From positions 1 through 37,954 of the forward strand of contig JAFLCO010000015.1 in the NCBI GenBank assembly GCA_017303535.1: a stretch of DNA of 37,954 nt. Direction: 5' to 3'. Numbering within the stretch: position 1 is the first letter of the stretch; the number at the start of each line of letters is the position of its first letter. This DNA comes from Planctomycetota bacterium. GTDB taxonomy: Bacteria > Planctomycetota > Planctomycetia > Pirellulales > PNKZ01. The notes beneath the pieces were generated by a model. The model had not been told where the DNA came from, did no database searches, and was given only the letters and a program-made list of their open reading frames with translations. The position numbers and the translations under genes are program-made. Shown here one piece after another: positions 17,161 to 24,544 of the stretch.

Positions 17161-20100
17161 CTACTTCGCGCCGGTCGGAGCCGCCGGCGATGTCGGCGCG
17201 GCCGTAGCGTCCGCCTCGATCCTGCAGTGCGGCAGGGTCTGTCGCAGCGCGGCGATTGCGGCGGGCGTGACTTTCGTTCGCTTGACGTGCAAGTCTTTCA
17301 GACTTTTGCAACCGTTGAGCGGCGTGAGATCGGAAACCGGCGTGTCGTTGAGCGTGACTTTAAGGAGCGGCAGACCAATCAGCGGAGAGAGGTCGGAAAC
17401 TTGCGTGTCGTCAAGGAATAGTTCGGAAATTGGCATGCCTTTAAGCGGCGTTAAGTCGCGGACGGCCGTACGGCCGACAAACAAGAGCCCAAGTTGCATG
17501 CCCGCCAAAGGGCTCAAGTCGGAAAAGCGCTCCGAGCGAACACGGGGGCTGTTGCAAGTCAGTACCTTTAGTCCCGATAGGGCTTGCACAGGCGAGATGT
17601 CGGTAATGAATTCGGCGCTCATGCCGAGTTCGACTACCACGCCGCGGTTGATCCCGATCGGCTTTCCCGAATGATACCCCCAGAGCTTGCCGTCGAAGCC
17701 GGGGTTGAGCTCCACGAGCTTCTTGCGGACCGCTTCAATCTGCTGGTCGGCCGGCATGGCTTGCACGTCGTTCATCCACTTCGGGAAGGTCGGATCGTGT
17801 ATGAAAGGCTTGCCGGGAATCGCAGGCGCGGCGGGCGCCGCCGTTGCGGGCACGGCGACTTCGCGAACGACGCGAAAACCGAGATAGCCGCAGCGATACG
17901 AAACCGGAAAATGCCAGCGAGTCGCCGTACGAGATGCATATTCGGGCAAGTACCAACTTCCGCCTCGACAAACCGACTCCAAGCCGTCGGTCGGGCCGCT
18001 GGGGTCGACTTCCGGCGTCGAACCGTAATAGTTTTCCGAGTAAAAATCGCGACACCACTCCAGGACGCTGCCGTGCATGTCGAACAATCCGAAGGCGTTC
18101 GGCAGCAGCGTGCCGGCGGTCTGCGATCCGCGAACGTTCGGGCCGCCTTTGCGGAAGAACCAACCGTACTTCGGCAATTCTTCGAACTTGTCGCCGAAGC
18201 TAAATTGCGTCGTCGTGCCGGCTCGACAGGCGTATTCCCACTCGGCTTCGGTCGGCAGTCGATAGGTCGCCCCATCTTGCTCCGAGAGCCAGCGGCAATA
18301 GGCCGCGGCATCGTTCCAACTGACTTGAGTGACGGCCGCGTCTTCTTGCGGCGCATAACCGGGCGTGCGCCAATTGTGTTGCTTATGCGCCTCTTCGGCG
18401 CTTGGCGAAGGCGTTTCCCCCGCACCGCTGCCGAAGCCGAATTTCTCCGCTTCGGTCACGTACTTCGACGCGTCGACGAAGCGTTTGAACTGTCGGTTCG
18501 TCACTTCGGTTGCGCCCAGCAGAAACGGCTTCGTGATGACGACCTTATGCCGGGGTCGTTCGGCGTTTCGAGCAGCTGCCGTTGCGAACGGGGAGACGGC
18601 GCCGGCCGGCGAATTCGCGGCGGCGACTTGCTCATCGGTACTCCCCATCAAGAATTCGCCGGGCGGGATCAACACCATCGTCTGGTCGATGTTGTGGAGC
18701 GATTGGACTTTCATACCAAGGTATCCGGCCCAGGCTTCTTGATGAGCGCGGGCCGTTGCGGCGTCGAACGGAGCCACGGCCGGCGGCGGCGCGGCGGCGG
18801 CCGTACCCGGCTTCGGGACGCGGCGGACCATCCACAGGTCGAGATTGCCCTGGCCGCCGGGAACTTCGCGCGAGTGAAAATACATTCGTTGGCCGTCGGG
18901 CGAGACCCAAGCGCGGCCCGGCGCGATATTTCCCACAAACGGCTCGCCAAACGGCATTCCGGGCGAGAACTGCTCGGCGGACGAGGCGCGTACATGCCAA
19001 TAGTGGGGCCACGAGTCGCCGTGCAGGACCATCGTCAGAAGCACGCGGCCGTCGGCGCTGAACCAAACGGGATCAACCCGCCCTTTCTCCAAGCCGGCGC
19101 AGCGCCGAAAAGGCGCCGCTTCTCGGAACGGTTCGCTTCTGGTGCCGCGTTCAAAGAAACGAGTTGCGATTTGCAGTTCGCCGCGCGCCGAGTAAGTCGC
19201 CAATCTCAGGCCGTCGGACGAAACGACGGGGGATAGATTTTCATCCGAGACGTTCACCGGCGGCGCGAGTCGAACAGGGTCGCCGAACGGTTGATCGATG
19301 GCCGCGCGCTTGGCCAGCCACACGTGTCGCGACGCCCCGGTGTTGGATAAGTAAAGTTCTAATCCGTCGCCGGTGATCGACGATTCCTCGCAAGTAAGGT
19401 CTTCGAACTTGCCCGTCAATCGTTCGCCGGCGGCGAACGGTTCATCGCGACGCGACCGTCGCGCCGTGAAGAGTTGGAAGTCGCGATTGAAGATCAGCGT
19501 CAGTTCGTCGTCGGTGAGCCGCGGGCTCATATCACGACTATTGCCGTTGACGCCGGGTCCGAGGTTCTCCGGCGCGCTCCAGACGTACTCACGCCCGTCG
19601 GGCGGATCGTACGGCCAGCGCGCGGCAGCGGTCGAAGCCGGCGACGAGGAGCCGCCGGAGACGGTGTGCGAGCCTGCAGGCCTGAGTCCGGGGATCGGCT
19701 TGCCGCCGGCGAACTGGATCCGCGTCTTCGGCAGTGCGTCTTGCAACTGCTGAATGTCGGCGAGCGTGTATTTGCCGGCCGCAAACTGCTTCTCGTCAAC
19801 TTCGCCGGTCTCCAGCGACGAACTGGTCCACAAGGCCGCCAAGCCACGGCCCGTGATATTCGGACAGTTGCCGAAATTGACGTAGTGGAGCTTCGGCAAC
19901 CGCGCCACATGGGCAACGCCCGCGTCGGTCCAATCCGAGTACGCGGCGTTGACCGATGTCACGGTCGGCAGAACTGCGAATGCTTCGGCCCACAAGTCGC
20001 CGTTGAGATGCGGCAGGTTATTTCCCTGAAACCGGCTCAGACGACGGAAATCGACGAGCCCGGCCATTAACTCATCGCGAGGAATGACACTGGTACGATA

Positions 20101-22005
20101 GTCGGGCTGCAATTGAGCGACGACGAACGGCTCGGTCGGAAGCGGCGTGCCGGCTTGGAGGCTGACTTTCTTGCCGGCGACGTCCAAGACCGGCATGATG
20201 CCGTGATCGTACAGCCACTGCGCGACCTTTCGCTCCAAGGCGTAGTCGATAGGCGGAAGAGGGAGATGAGCCGGCGATGTGGAGTTTGGCGACGGCGTCG
20301 GCTGGCCGCTCGTCGTAGAAGGAGCGGCGGCGGGCGTGACGACGACCGTGGCGCTCGCCGCATTCGGAGCGCTCGCTTGGGCAATCACGTTTCCGTCCGG
20401 GCCTTTGAATTGAACGATGATGCCCCACAGGCAGAGCGCCGCCGCGCCGGCGGCCGCCGCGCCGACGACGAGCCGGTTGATCGGCGGCTTCTTTCCGCGG
20501 CCGACCGTATTCATGGCCGGCTTCATCAGGCTGATCGTGTTTTGCGGTTCTCGCTTGCCGACGGTCGTGATCGGCTTTACGGCGAATAGGGAGCCCGATT
20601 GCGAGTCCTTCGCAATCGAGGTCGGCACGAAGGCCGTCGTCGGTTCGCCCCGGTCGAGAGCTTCGAGCTCGGCGATCAACTCCGTCATCGTCGGCCGATC
20701 TTGCGGCTGCTTGGCCATCATGCGCAAGAAGATTGCATCGAGTTCGGCGGAAACCTCCGGACGTACGGCCCGGAGCGACGGCGCCGGCTGTTCGCGATGC
20801 GCGAGCAGCTTTTGCATCAACGTGTCGCCGCCGAAAACGTTGCCGCCGGTGAGCAGCCGGTAGAGCGTGCAGCCGAGGCTGTAGACGTCGGCCTTGGCGT
20901 CGGCCTTGCTCGTATCGAAGGCCTGCTCCGGTGCCATGTAGTCGACCGTGCCCATGATCTGGCCGGTTTGCGTCAGGCCGTGTCCCGCGCCGGCGTCGGC
21001 CGCATCAAGTTCTAGGCGGGCCAAGCCCATGTCGAGAATCTTGACGACCCCCTCGCCGTCGACGAGCAAATTCGCCGGCTTAATGTCGCGATGCACGACT
21101 CCCTTGGAGTGCGCAAACGCCAGCCCTCGCGCCGCTTGAATCGTATAGTTTACGGCCTGCGCGATCGGTAGCGGGCCGTGCTTCTTCACGACCGCCGAAA
21201 GATCGCTGCCGGGCACAAACTCCATCACCAGGTAGTGGGTTCCGTCGTGCTTACTCGCGTCGAACGCCGTCACGATGTTCGGGTGGATCAGCTTCGCGGC
21301 GGCTTTCACTTCGCGCTGAAAGCGCTTCACCGCGTCCGGCGAACCGACGGCGGCCTTCGCAAGCACCTTCAAGGCGACGATCCGATCCATGCTGCGATGT
21401 CGGGCCTTGAAGACTTGCCCCATCCCTCCTTCGCCCAGCAAATCGACGACGGCGTATTCACCGTAGACCAGGCCTTTGAGCTTGCCTTGATAGACGGCCG
21501 TAGCCTGATACTTCGAAAGGGCGCCGCATTGCACGAGCGCGCGGGCCAGCTCTCGGCCGTCGGTCGCCTGCGCCACCGGAGGATGCTTACGCTCGACTTC
21601 CGCGAAGTCGTCGGCATCGAAGATGCCGGAGCTGATGAGCGAGGTGCGGAACGCATCGCGCGAAATGACGGTGCCGCCGGAAGTTCCCATTTGCGACGGC
21701 TGCGGCTGTTCAGCCTGCTTGAGTGGGCTCTGCGGCTTCGGAACCGGAGGCGTTGCGGCAGGTGTGGCTTGTGGAGCCTTCGCGGCGACTTCCTTGACCG
21801 CTTCCCGTCCGATCGAATCGACTTCCGACGGCGCGGGCTTTTGCAGCCCCTTGACCAACGTGTCGAACTGCGAACTCAACTCGCTGAGCGTGTTCTGGCA
21901 CGGCGGGCACTCGTCGATATGCTCCGCCACGACATCACTAGCCGGCGCGGCCAACTTCCCCAGAAGAAAGCCAGATAGCTCTTCTTTCGTGGGGTGCTGA
22001 GACAT
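17161..22005 (-). CDS. Zinc-finger (anti-sigma-like) transmembrane Ser/Thr kinase with PD40, FGE and leucine-rich modules
   Basis: This is a 1614-residue protein. The N-terminus has a zf-HC2/anti-sigma-type motif, H29-x3-C33-x2-C36 (EHIDECPPC). The kinase domain is at about 184-450: LGEGGMGQVFK, Lys213, HRD 305-307, DMG 325-327, and the GTVDYMAPE activation segment. A membrane helix lies at about 512-531. Outside it come a leucine-rich-like region (about 583-778), a PD40 region (about 800-1070), an FGE-sulfatase fold (about 1108-1380) without the catalytic cysteine pair, and classical leucine-rich repeats to the end (SDLSPLAG, RDLTPLKG, SDLSPLIG, SDLTPLNG). The ECF sigma gene lies 204 bases upstream on the same strand. 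The zinc finger may hold the sigma factor, with external signals relayed through the membrane. No clear ribosome binding site is visible before the ATG. Confidence 0.93.
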   Translation of the reverse strand: MSQHPTKEELSGFLLGKLAAPASDVVAEHIDECPPCQNTLSELSSQFDTLVKGLQKPAPSEVDSIGREAVKEVAAKAPQATPAATPPVPKPQSPLKQAEQPQPSQMGTSGGTVISRDAFRTSLISSGIFDADDFAEVERKHPPVAQATDGRELARALVQCGALSKYQATAVYQGKLKGLVYGEYAVVDLLGEGGMGQVFKARHRSMDRIVALKVLAKAAVGSPDAVKRFQREVKAAAKLIHPNIVTAFDASKHDGTHYLVMEFVPGSDLSAVVKKHGPLPIAQAVNYTIQAARGLAFAHSKGVVHRDIKPANLLVDGEGVVKILDMGLARLELDAADAGAGHGLTQTGQIMGTVDYMAPEQAFDTSKADAKADVYSLGCTLYRLLTGGNVFGGDTLMQKLLAHREQPAPSLRAVRPEVSAELDAIFLRMMAKQPQDRPTMTELIAELEALDRGEPTTAFVPTSIAKDSQSGSLFAVKPITTVGKREPQNTISLMKPAMNTVGRGKKPPINRLVVGAAAAGAAALCLWGIIVQFKGPDGNVIAQASAPNAASATVVVTPAAAPSTTSGQPTPSPNSTSPAHLPLPPIDYALERKVAQWLYDHGIMPVLDVAGKKVSLQAGTPLPTEPFVVAQLQPDYRTSVIPRDELMAGLVDFRRLSRFQGNNLPHLNGDLWAEAFAVLPTVTSVNAAYSDWTDAGVAHVARLPKLHYVNFGNCPNITGRGLAALWTSSSLETGEVDEKQFAAGKYTLADIQQLQDALPKTRIQFAGGKPIPGLRPAGSHTVSGGSSSPASTAAARWPYDPPDGREYVWSAPENLGPGVNGNSRDMSPRLTDDELTLIFNRDFQLFTARRSRRDEPFAAGERLTGKFEDLTCEESSITGDGLELYLSNTGASRHVWLAKRAAIDQPFGDPVRLAPPVNVSDENLSPVVSSDGLRLATYSARGELQIATRFFERGTRSEPFREAAPFRRCAGLEKGRVDPVWFSADGRVLLTMVLHGDSWPHYWHVRASSAEQFSPGMPFGEPFVGNIAPGRAWVSPDGQRMYFHSREVPGGQGNLDLWMVRRVPKPGTAAAAPPPAVAPFDAATARAHQEAWAGYLGMKVQSLHNIDQTMVLIPPGEFLMGSTDEQVAAANSPAGAVSPFATAAARNAERPRHKVVITKPFLLGATEVTNRQFKRFVDASKYVTEAEKFGFGSGAGETPSPSAEEAHKQHNWRTPGYAPQEDAAVTQVSWNDAAAYCRWLSEQDGATYRLPTEAEWEYACRAGTTTQFSFGDKFEELPKYGWFFRKGGPNVRGSQTAGTLLPNAFGLFDMHGSVLEWCRDFYSENYYGSTPEVDPSGPTDGLESVCRGGSWYLPEYASRTATRWHFPVSYRCGYLGFRVVREVAVPATAAPAAPAIPGKPFIHDPTFPKWMNDVQAMPADQQIEAVRKKLVELNPGFDGKLWGYHSGKPIGINRGVVVELGMSAEFITDISPVQALSGLKVLTCNSPRVRSERFSDLSPLAGMQLGLLFVGRTAVRDLTPLKGMPISELFLDDTQVSDLSPLIGLPLLKVTLNDTPVSDLTPLNGCKSLKDLHVKRTKVTPAAIAALRQTLPHCRIEADATAAPTSPAAPTGAK

Positions 22006-22065
22006 CGCTATTCGCTTTAATTATCTACTGCCAAGGAATCTCCAAAATACCCAACGCCGGCGTTT

Positions 22066-22088
22066 GACACCAATTCAAGGGGTGTTCC
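22066..22088 (-). promoter_or_regulatory. Weak candidate ECF-type promoter before the zinc-finger kinase gene
   Basis: On the minus strand GGAAC (22088-22084) and GTC (22068-22066) are separated by 15 bases, about 60 bases before the kinase start. GGAAC...GTC is the usual ECF promoter pattern, but spacing is normally 16-17, so this is tentative. The GGAAC lies in a small GGGG/CCCC dyad. Confidence 0.25.
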
Positions 22089-22209
22089 CCTCAATAGTAT
22101 TCAAATGCCTATGGCGTCGAGTGGCTGGGTCTGAGCCAAAGGCGAAGGCCCGGTGACTGTAGCACCGCTGCGCTATGTCCCAACTTCCCGCCGCGCAAAA
22201 AGCATCGAG

Positions 22210-22827
22210 CTAATCCAGCAGGCCGTCGAGTTCTTGCCGCAAGCGCAGCAAGACCCGCGACTTGGCCTTATAAACGGCGGCGACGGTGAGCCCGAGTTCC
22301 TCGGCGGCGTCGGCAGGCGACTTACCATCGACGGCTACGGTCCAGAAGGCTTGCCAGGTCGTGGTTTCGAACTCCGTTTGAATAAGCAAGAGTGCTCGGT
22401 GCGACAGATCGGCGGCAAACGTATCGGCCGGCTCGTCGTCGAATTCCGGCAGTTCCGGTAGCTGCTCCAGCCGGCGATGGGCCGTCGATCCGCCGGCGCC
22501 GGCCGGTTCGGATTGGCGGCGACGATAAACGTCGAGCACTTTGTTGCGGGTCACGGTCCATAGCCAGCCGCGAAAGGTGTCGGCGGCGGTGCGCCTGCGG
22601 AACCCGCCGAGGTTTTGCGCGACGGAGGCGAACACTTCCTGCACGACGTCGGCCGCGTCGTGAGGTTGCAACCCGTGCCGCTGCGCCCAGCGATAGACGA
22701 CCGGCCCGTAAAGCTCGCTGAAGCGCCGCCAGGCCTGGGCGTCGCGCAAGCGAACACGTTCGATAAGCGACAACGACGTCGACTCGCTCTGCTCGTTGCG
22801 CGGCGTCATCGGGTGTTCGTCGGCCAT
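22210..22827 (-). CDS. ECF-type RNA polymerase sigma factor
   Basis: This is a 205-residue extracytoplasmic-function sigma factor. Region 2 covers about residues 30-95 (RRFSELYGPVVYRWAQRHG, DAADVVQEVFASVAQNLGGF, FRGWLWTVTRNKVLDVYRR). Region 4 covers about 150-200, with a helix-turn-helix GKSPADAAEELGLTVAAVYKAKSRVLLRL. The ATG at 22827 is chosen because the residues upstream to 22884 look non-coding; a GGCGG lies before it, a weak ribosome binding site, and ATG 22809 is a further alternative. ECF factors linked to Ser/Thr kinase genes are known in Planctomycetes, and the downstream kinase here also carries an anti-sigma-like zinc finger. The two genes are likely one regulatory unit. Confidence 0.93.
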   Translation of the reverse strand: MADEHPMTPRNEQSESTSLSLIERVRLRDAQAWRRFSELYGPVVYRWAQRHGLQPHDAADVVQEVFASVAQNLGGFRRRTAADTFRGWLWTVTRNKVLDVYRRRQSEPAGAGGSTAHRRLEQLPELPEFDDEPADTFAADLSHRALLLIQTEFETTTWQAFWTVAVDGKSPADAAEELGLTVAAVYKAKSRVLLRLRQELDGLLD

Positions 22828-22940
22828 AGTACCGCCGTCGTCACGAGAAACGGAACATCGCCTTGAGATCGAAAGGTCAAGCACGAAAGAGGCGCTGTTG
22901 GTCGCACCATCGTAAGCGCCGGGGCGACGGTCGTCGCCAG

Positions 22941-22971
22941 AAAAAAACGCCGGCCTCTCGTTCGACCGGCG
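22941..22971 (-). terminator. Rho-independent terminator, minus strand, upstream of the ECF gene
   Basis: CGCCGG (22948-22953) pairs with CCGGCG (22966-22971) and is followed on the minus strand by seven T (A-tract 22941-22947). It would stop transcripts arriving from the right, about 12 bases after the small reading frame ending at 22983. It would also insulate the ECF gene. Confidence 0.65.
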
Positions 22972-22982
22972 CGAGTGCGGAA

Positions 22983-23165
22983 TCAGATCTCGCGAACCTG
23001 AGTTACTGACTCCAAGCCATTGACGACATCAGGGAACGTTAATTCGGCAGGTGATCTACCTAGTCCGCAATCTGTTCGGGCGTTTGGGGCGAGCTGAATT
23101 GGGTTGGCCGAGGGACAACCGCCCGCATGGGTCGTTCGACGTTTGCAAGAACCCACGTCTCCCAC
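22983..23165 (-). CDS. Doubtful 60-codon reading frame or 3' gene remnant
   Basis: The frame ends 12 bases before a good minus-strand terminator, which is the main reason to list it. Its last third, SPAELTFPDVVNGLESVTQVREI, looks more like real protein than the Arg/Cys-rich first part, so it may be the tail of a lost gene. There is no recognised domain and no clear ribosome binding site at the annotated start. Confidence 0.25.
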   Translation of the reverse strand: MGDVGSCKRRTTHAGGCPSANPIQLAPNARTDCGLGRSPAELTFPDVVNGLESVTQVREI

Positions 23166-23180
23166 GGCGAATTCTGGATA

Positions 23181-23210
23181 TTGACATCCACATTATCGGC
23201 CCGTTATTCT
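23181..23210 (+). promoter_or_regulatory. Candidate promoter of the DUF3365 haem protein gene
   Basis: TTGACA (23181-23186), a perfect -35 consensus, is followed after 18 bases by TATTCT (23205-23210). The start codon of the DUF3365 gene lies about 60 bases further on. The pattern is seen directly; activity is inferred. Confidence 0.5.
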
Positions 23211-23218
23211 TTCTAAAT

Positions 23219-23238
23219 ATTGGATGCTTGTATCCAAT
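23219..23238 (+). promoter_or_regulatory. Operator-like dyad ATTGGAT-N6-ATCCAAT
   Basis: A perfect 7-bp inverted repeat with a 6-base spacer sits directly after the predicted -10 element, across the expected transcript start. This is a classic position for a repressor site. The arm resembles but does not match the FNR/DNR half site TTGAT. The regulator is unknown and not visible nearby. Confidence 0.5.
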
Positions 23239-23273
23239 TTATCGCCGCCCTCGTTCTTGGAAAGGGAATCGAC

Positions 23274-23807
23274 ATGAATCGGACCGCTTCTTTCCTCTTG
23301 TTTGGCTTGGTTTTTGGCTTAACGGCGACCGGCATTCTGTGGTCGGCCGAACCGTCGGCGAAACCGTCGCCGTCAGCGGAGGCACAAGAACGGACTCGCA
23401 AGACGGTGCGAATGCTGGACGACGTGTACAAAACGGCCGTCGTGTTGATTACCGACAAGTACGTAAACGACGACGATGACTTCCCGGCCGGTAGCGCCGC
23501 CATCGCCCTATTCGGCGAGATCGGCAAGAAGGGCTGGCACGATGTTCGCTTGCTGGACGTGACCGGCAATCCATACGACGCCAAGAACGTCGCTAAGGAC
23601 GAGTTCGAAAAGCAAGGCGTGAGCCAGTTGAAGGCGGGCAAAGAATACTACGAACAGATCGTTGAAAAGGACGGAAAGCCGTTTCTGCGTGCCATGACGC
23701 CCGTGCCGGTGGTCATGCAGAAGTGCGTGATGTGCCACCCGCACTATGCGGACGCAAAAAAGGGAGCGGCGGTGGGAGCGATCAGCTACACGCTGCCAAT
23801 CGAATAA
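23274..23807 (+). CDS. Exported mono-haem DUF3365 (Tll0287-like) protein
   Basis: This is a 177-residue protein with a signal peptide (about residues 6-25). The body matches the DUF3365/Tll0287-like sensor fold: VYKTAVVLITDKYV, LFGEIGKKGWHDVRLLDVTGNPYDAKN, FEKQGVSQL and the C-terminal GAISYTLPIE. A single haem c motif, CVMCH, lies at residues 151-155. Such proteins are thought to be periplasmic haem sensors or electron carriers. GGAAAGGGA precedes the ATG at 23274; an upstream in-frame start at 23220 would read through the dyad and is rejected. Downstream lies a norB remnant and a cupin gene, so the context points to nitric oxide or redox stress. Confidence 0.88.
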   Translation: MNRTASFLLFGLVFGLTATGILWSAEPSAKPSPSAEAQERTRKTVRMLDDVYKTAVVLITDKYVNDDDDFPAGSAAIALFGEIGKKGWHDVRLLDVTGNPYDAKNVAKDEFEKQGVSQLKAGKEYYEQIVEKDGKPFLRAMTPVPVVMQKCVMCHPHYADAKKGAAVGAISYTLPIE

Positions 23808-23854
23808 CGAGGCTCACGACGCCGGTTTCGGTGTCAGTGAAATCAGTTTGGTCA

Positions 23855-23886
23855 GAGATCGCCCTTGCTTGGGCGAGGGCGATCTC
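23855..23886 (+). terminator. Terminator-like perfect hairpin after the DUF3365 gene
   Basis: GAGATCGCCCT (23855-23865) pairs perfectly with AGGGCGATCTC (23876-23886) around a 10-base loop, and CGACTTTTCTC follows. The T-run is short and displaced, so it could be a terminator for the DUF3365 gene or a 5' structure of the norB remnant. Confidence 0.5.
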
Positions 23887-23911
23887 CGACTTTTCTCAAC
23901 ACGACGAACAG

Positions 23912-24150
23912 ATGCGGATCATGATTCGACTTTGGCTCTCGTTTGCCGTCGTGCAGATCGCGTCTTTTGTCGTGCTGGGATGGATCGGTACTGGTACGCA
24001 CGCGGCGGCGAATTCATGCAAACGCCGATCATGCAGAACCTGCGTTGGAGGCGAGTCCCGGGCGACACGATTTTCTTTCTCGGAGCCGTGGCGCTCGTGC
24101 TGTTCGTCGGCGGTTTGAAGACCGGGCATTCGCTTAGGAGGTCAGGCTGA
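23912..24150 (+). pseudogene. norB: norB (nitric oxide reductase large subunit) remnant with internal deletion
   Basis: Two pieces of a NorB-like protein, which normally has roughly 750 residues in the quinol type, survive in different frames. From 23912 one frame reads IRLWLSFAVVQIASFVVLGW, which matches the first membrane helix of NorB. From about 23988 another frame reads YWYARGGEFMQTPIMQN, then RVPGDTIFFLGAVALVLFVGGLK, which matches the NorB C-terminus. The intervening roughly 2 kb, with all the haem and iron ligands, is absent and the frames do not join. GGTAC occurs twice at the junction (23987-23991 and 23993-23997), suggesting recombination between short repeats. The surviving stop codon overlaps the cupin start (TGATG), as in an intact operon. 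No reductase activity is possible. Confidence 0.8.
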
Positions 24151-24479
24151 TGGCAATTCAACACGCCGAATCCGGCGAGATCATATCGCTGCCGCTGGGG
24201 GCGTCGCTTGCGTCTTCCAAAACAACGACGCTCTTGAAAACGGCCGATCTGGAAGTCATCCGCCTCGTCCTTCCGGCAGGCAAGGAGATTCCCTCGCACA
24301 AAGCGCCCGGCGAGATCACCGTGCAGTGTTTGGAAGGTCGAGTGGCCTTCACGGCACATGACAAGACGCAAGATCTGGCTCCCGGTCAGATGTTGTACCT
24401 GACGGCGGGCGAACCTCATGCTTTGAAAGCCGGCGAGGATTCCACGGTACTGGTGACGATCCTGTTATCGAAAAAGTAA
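24150..24479 (+). CDS. Single-domain cupin protein
   Basis: This is a 109-residue beta-barrel cupin. The segments LPAGKEIPSHKAPGEITVQCLEGRVAF and LAPGQMLYLTAGEPHALKAGEDS match cupin motifs 1 and 2. His and Glu residues are at the usual metal-binding places, although motif 1 is not fully canonical. AGGAGG lies eight bases before the ATG and sits inside the norB remnant; the norB TGA overlaps the ATG. Small cupins are often encoded next to nitric oxide reductase genes, so a role in nitric oxide or redox stress is a reasonable inference. The substrate is unknown. Confidence 0.85.
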   Translation: MAIQHAESGEIISLPLGASLASSKTTTLLKTADLEVIRLVLPAGKEIPSHKAPGEITVQCLEGRVAFTAHDKTQDLAPGQMLYLTAGEPHALKAGEDSTVLVTILLSKK

Positions 24480-24544
24480 ACCGCTCGCTCGGCCGGCAGC
24501 GGCGAGCACAGGAAAGCGAAAGGCCCGCTCACGACGGACGGCAG

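Noticed and set aside
17584-19236. 550-codon plus-strand open frame
   Set aside because: It is the complement of the FGE and PD40 parts of the zinc-finger kinase and has no motif of its own.
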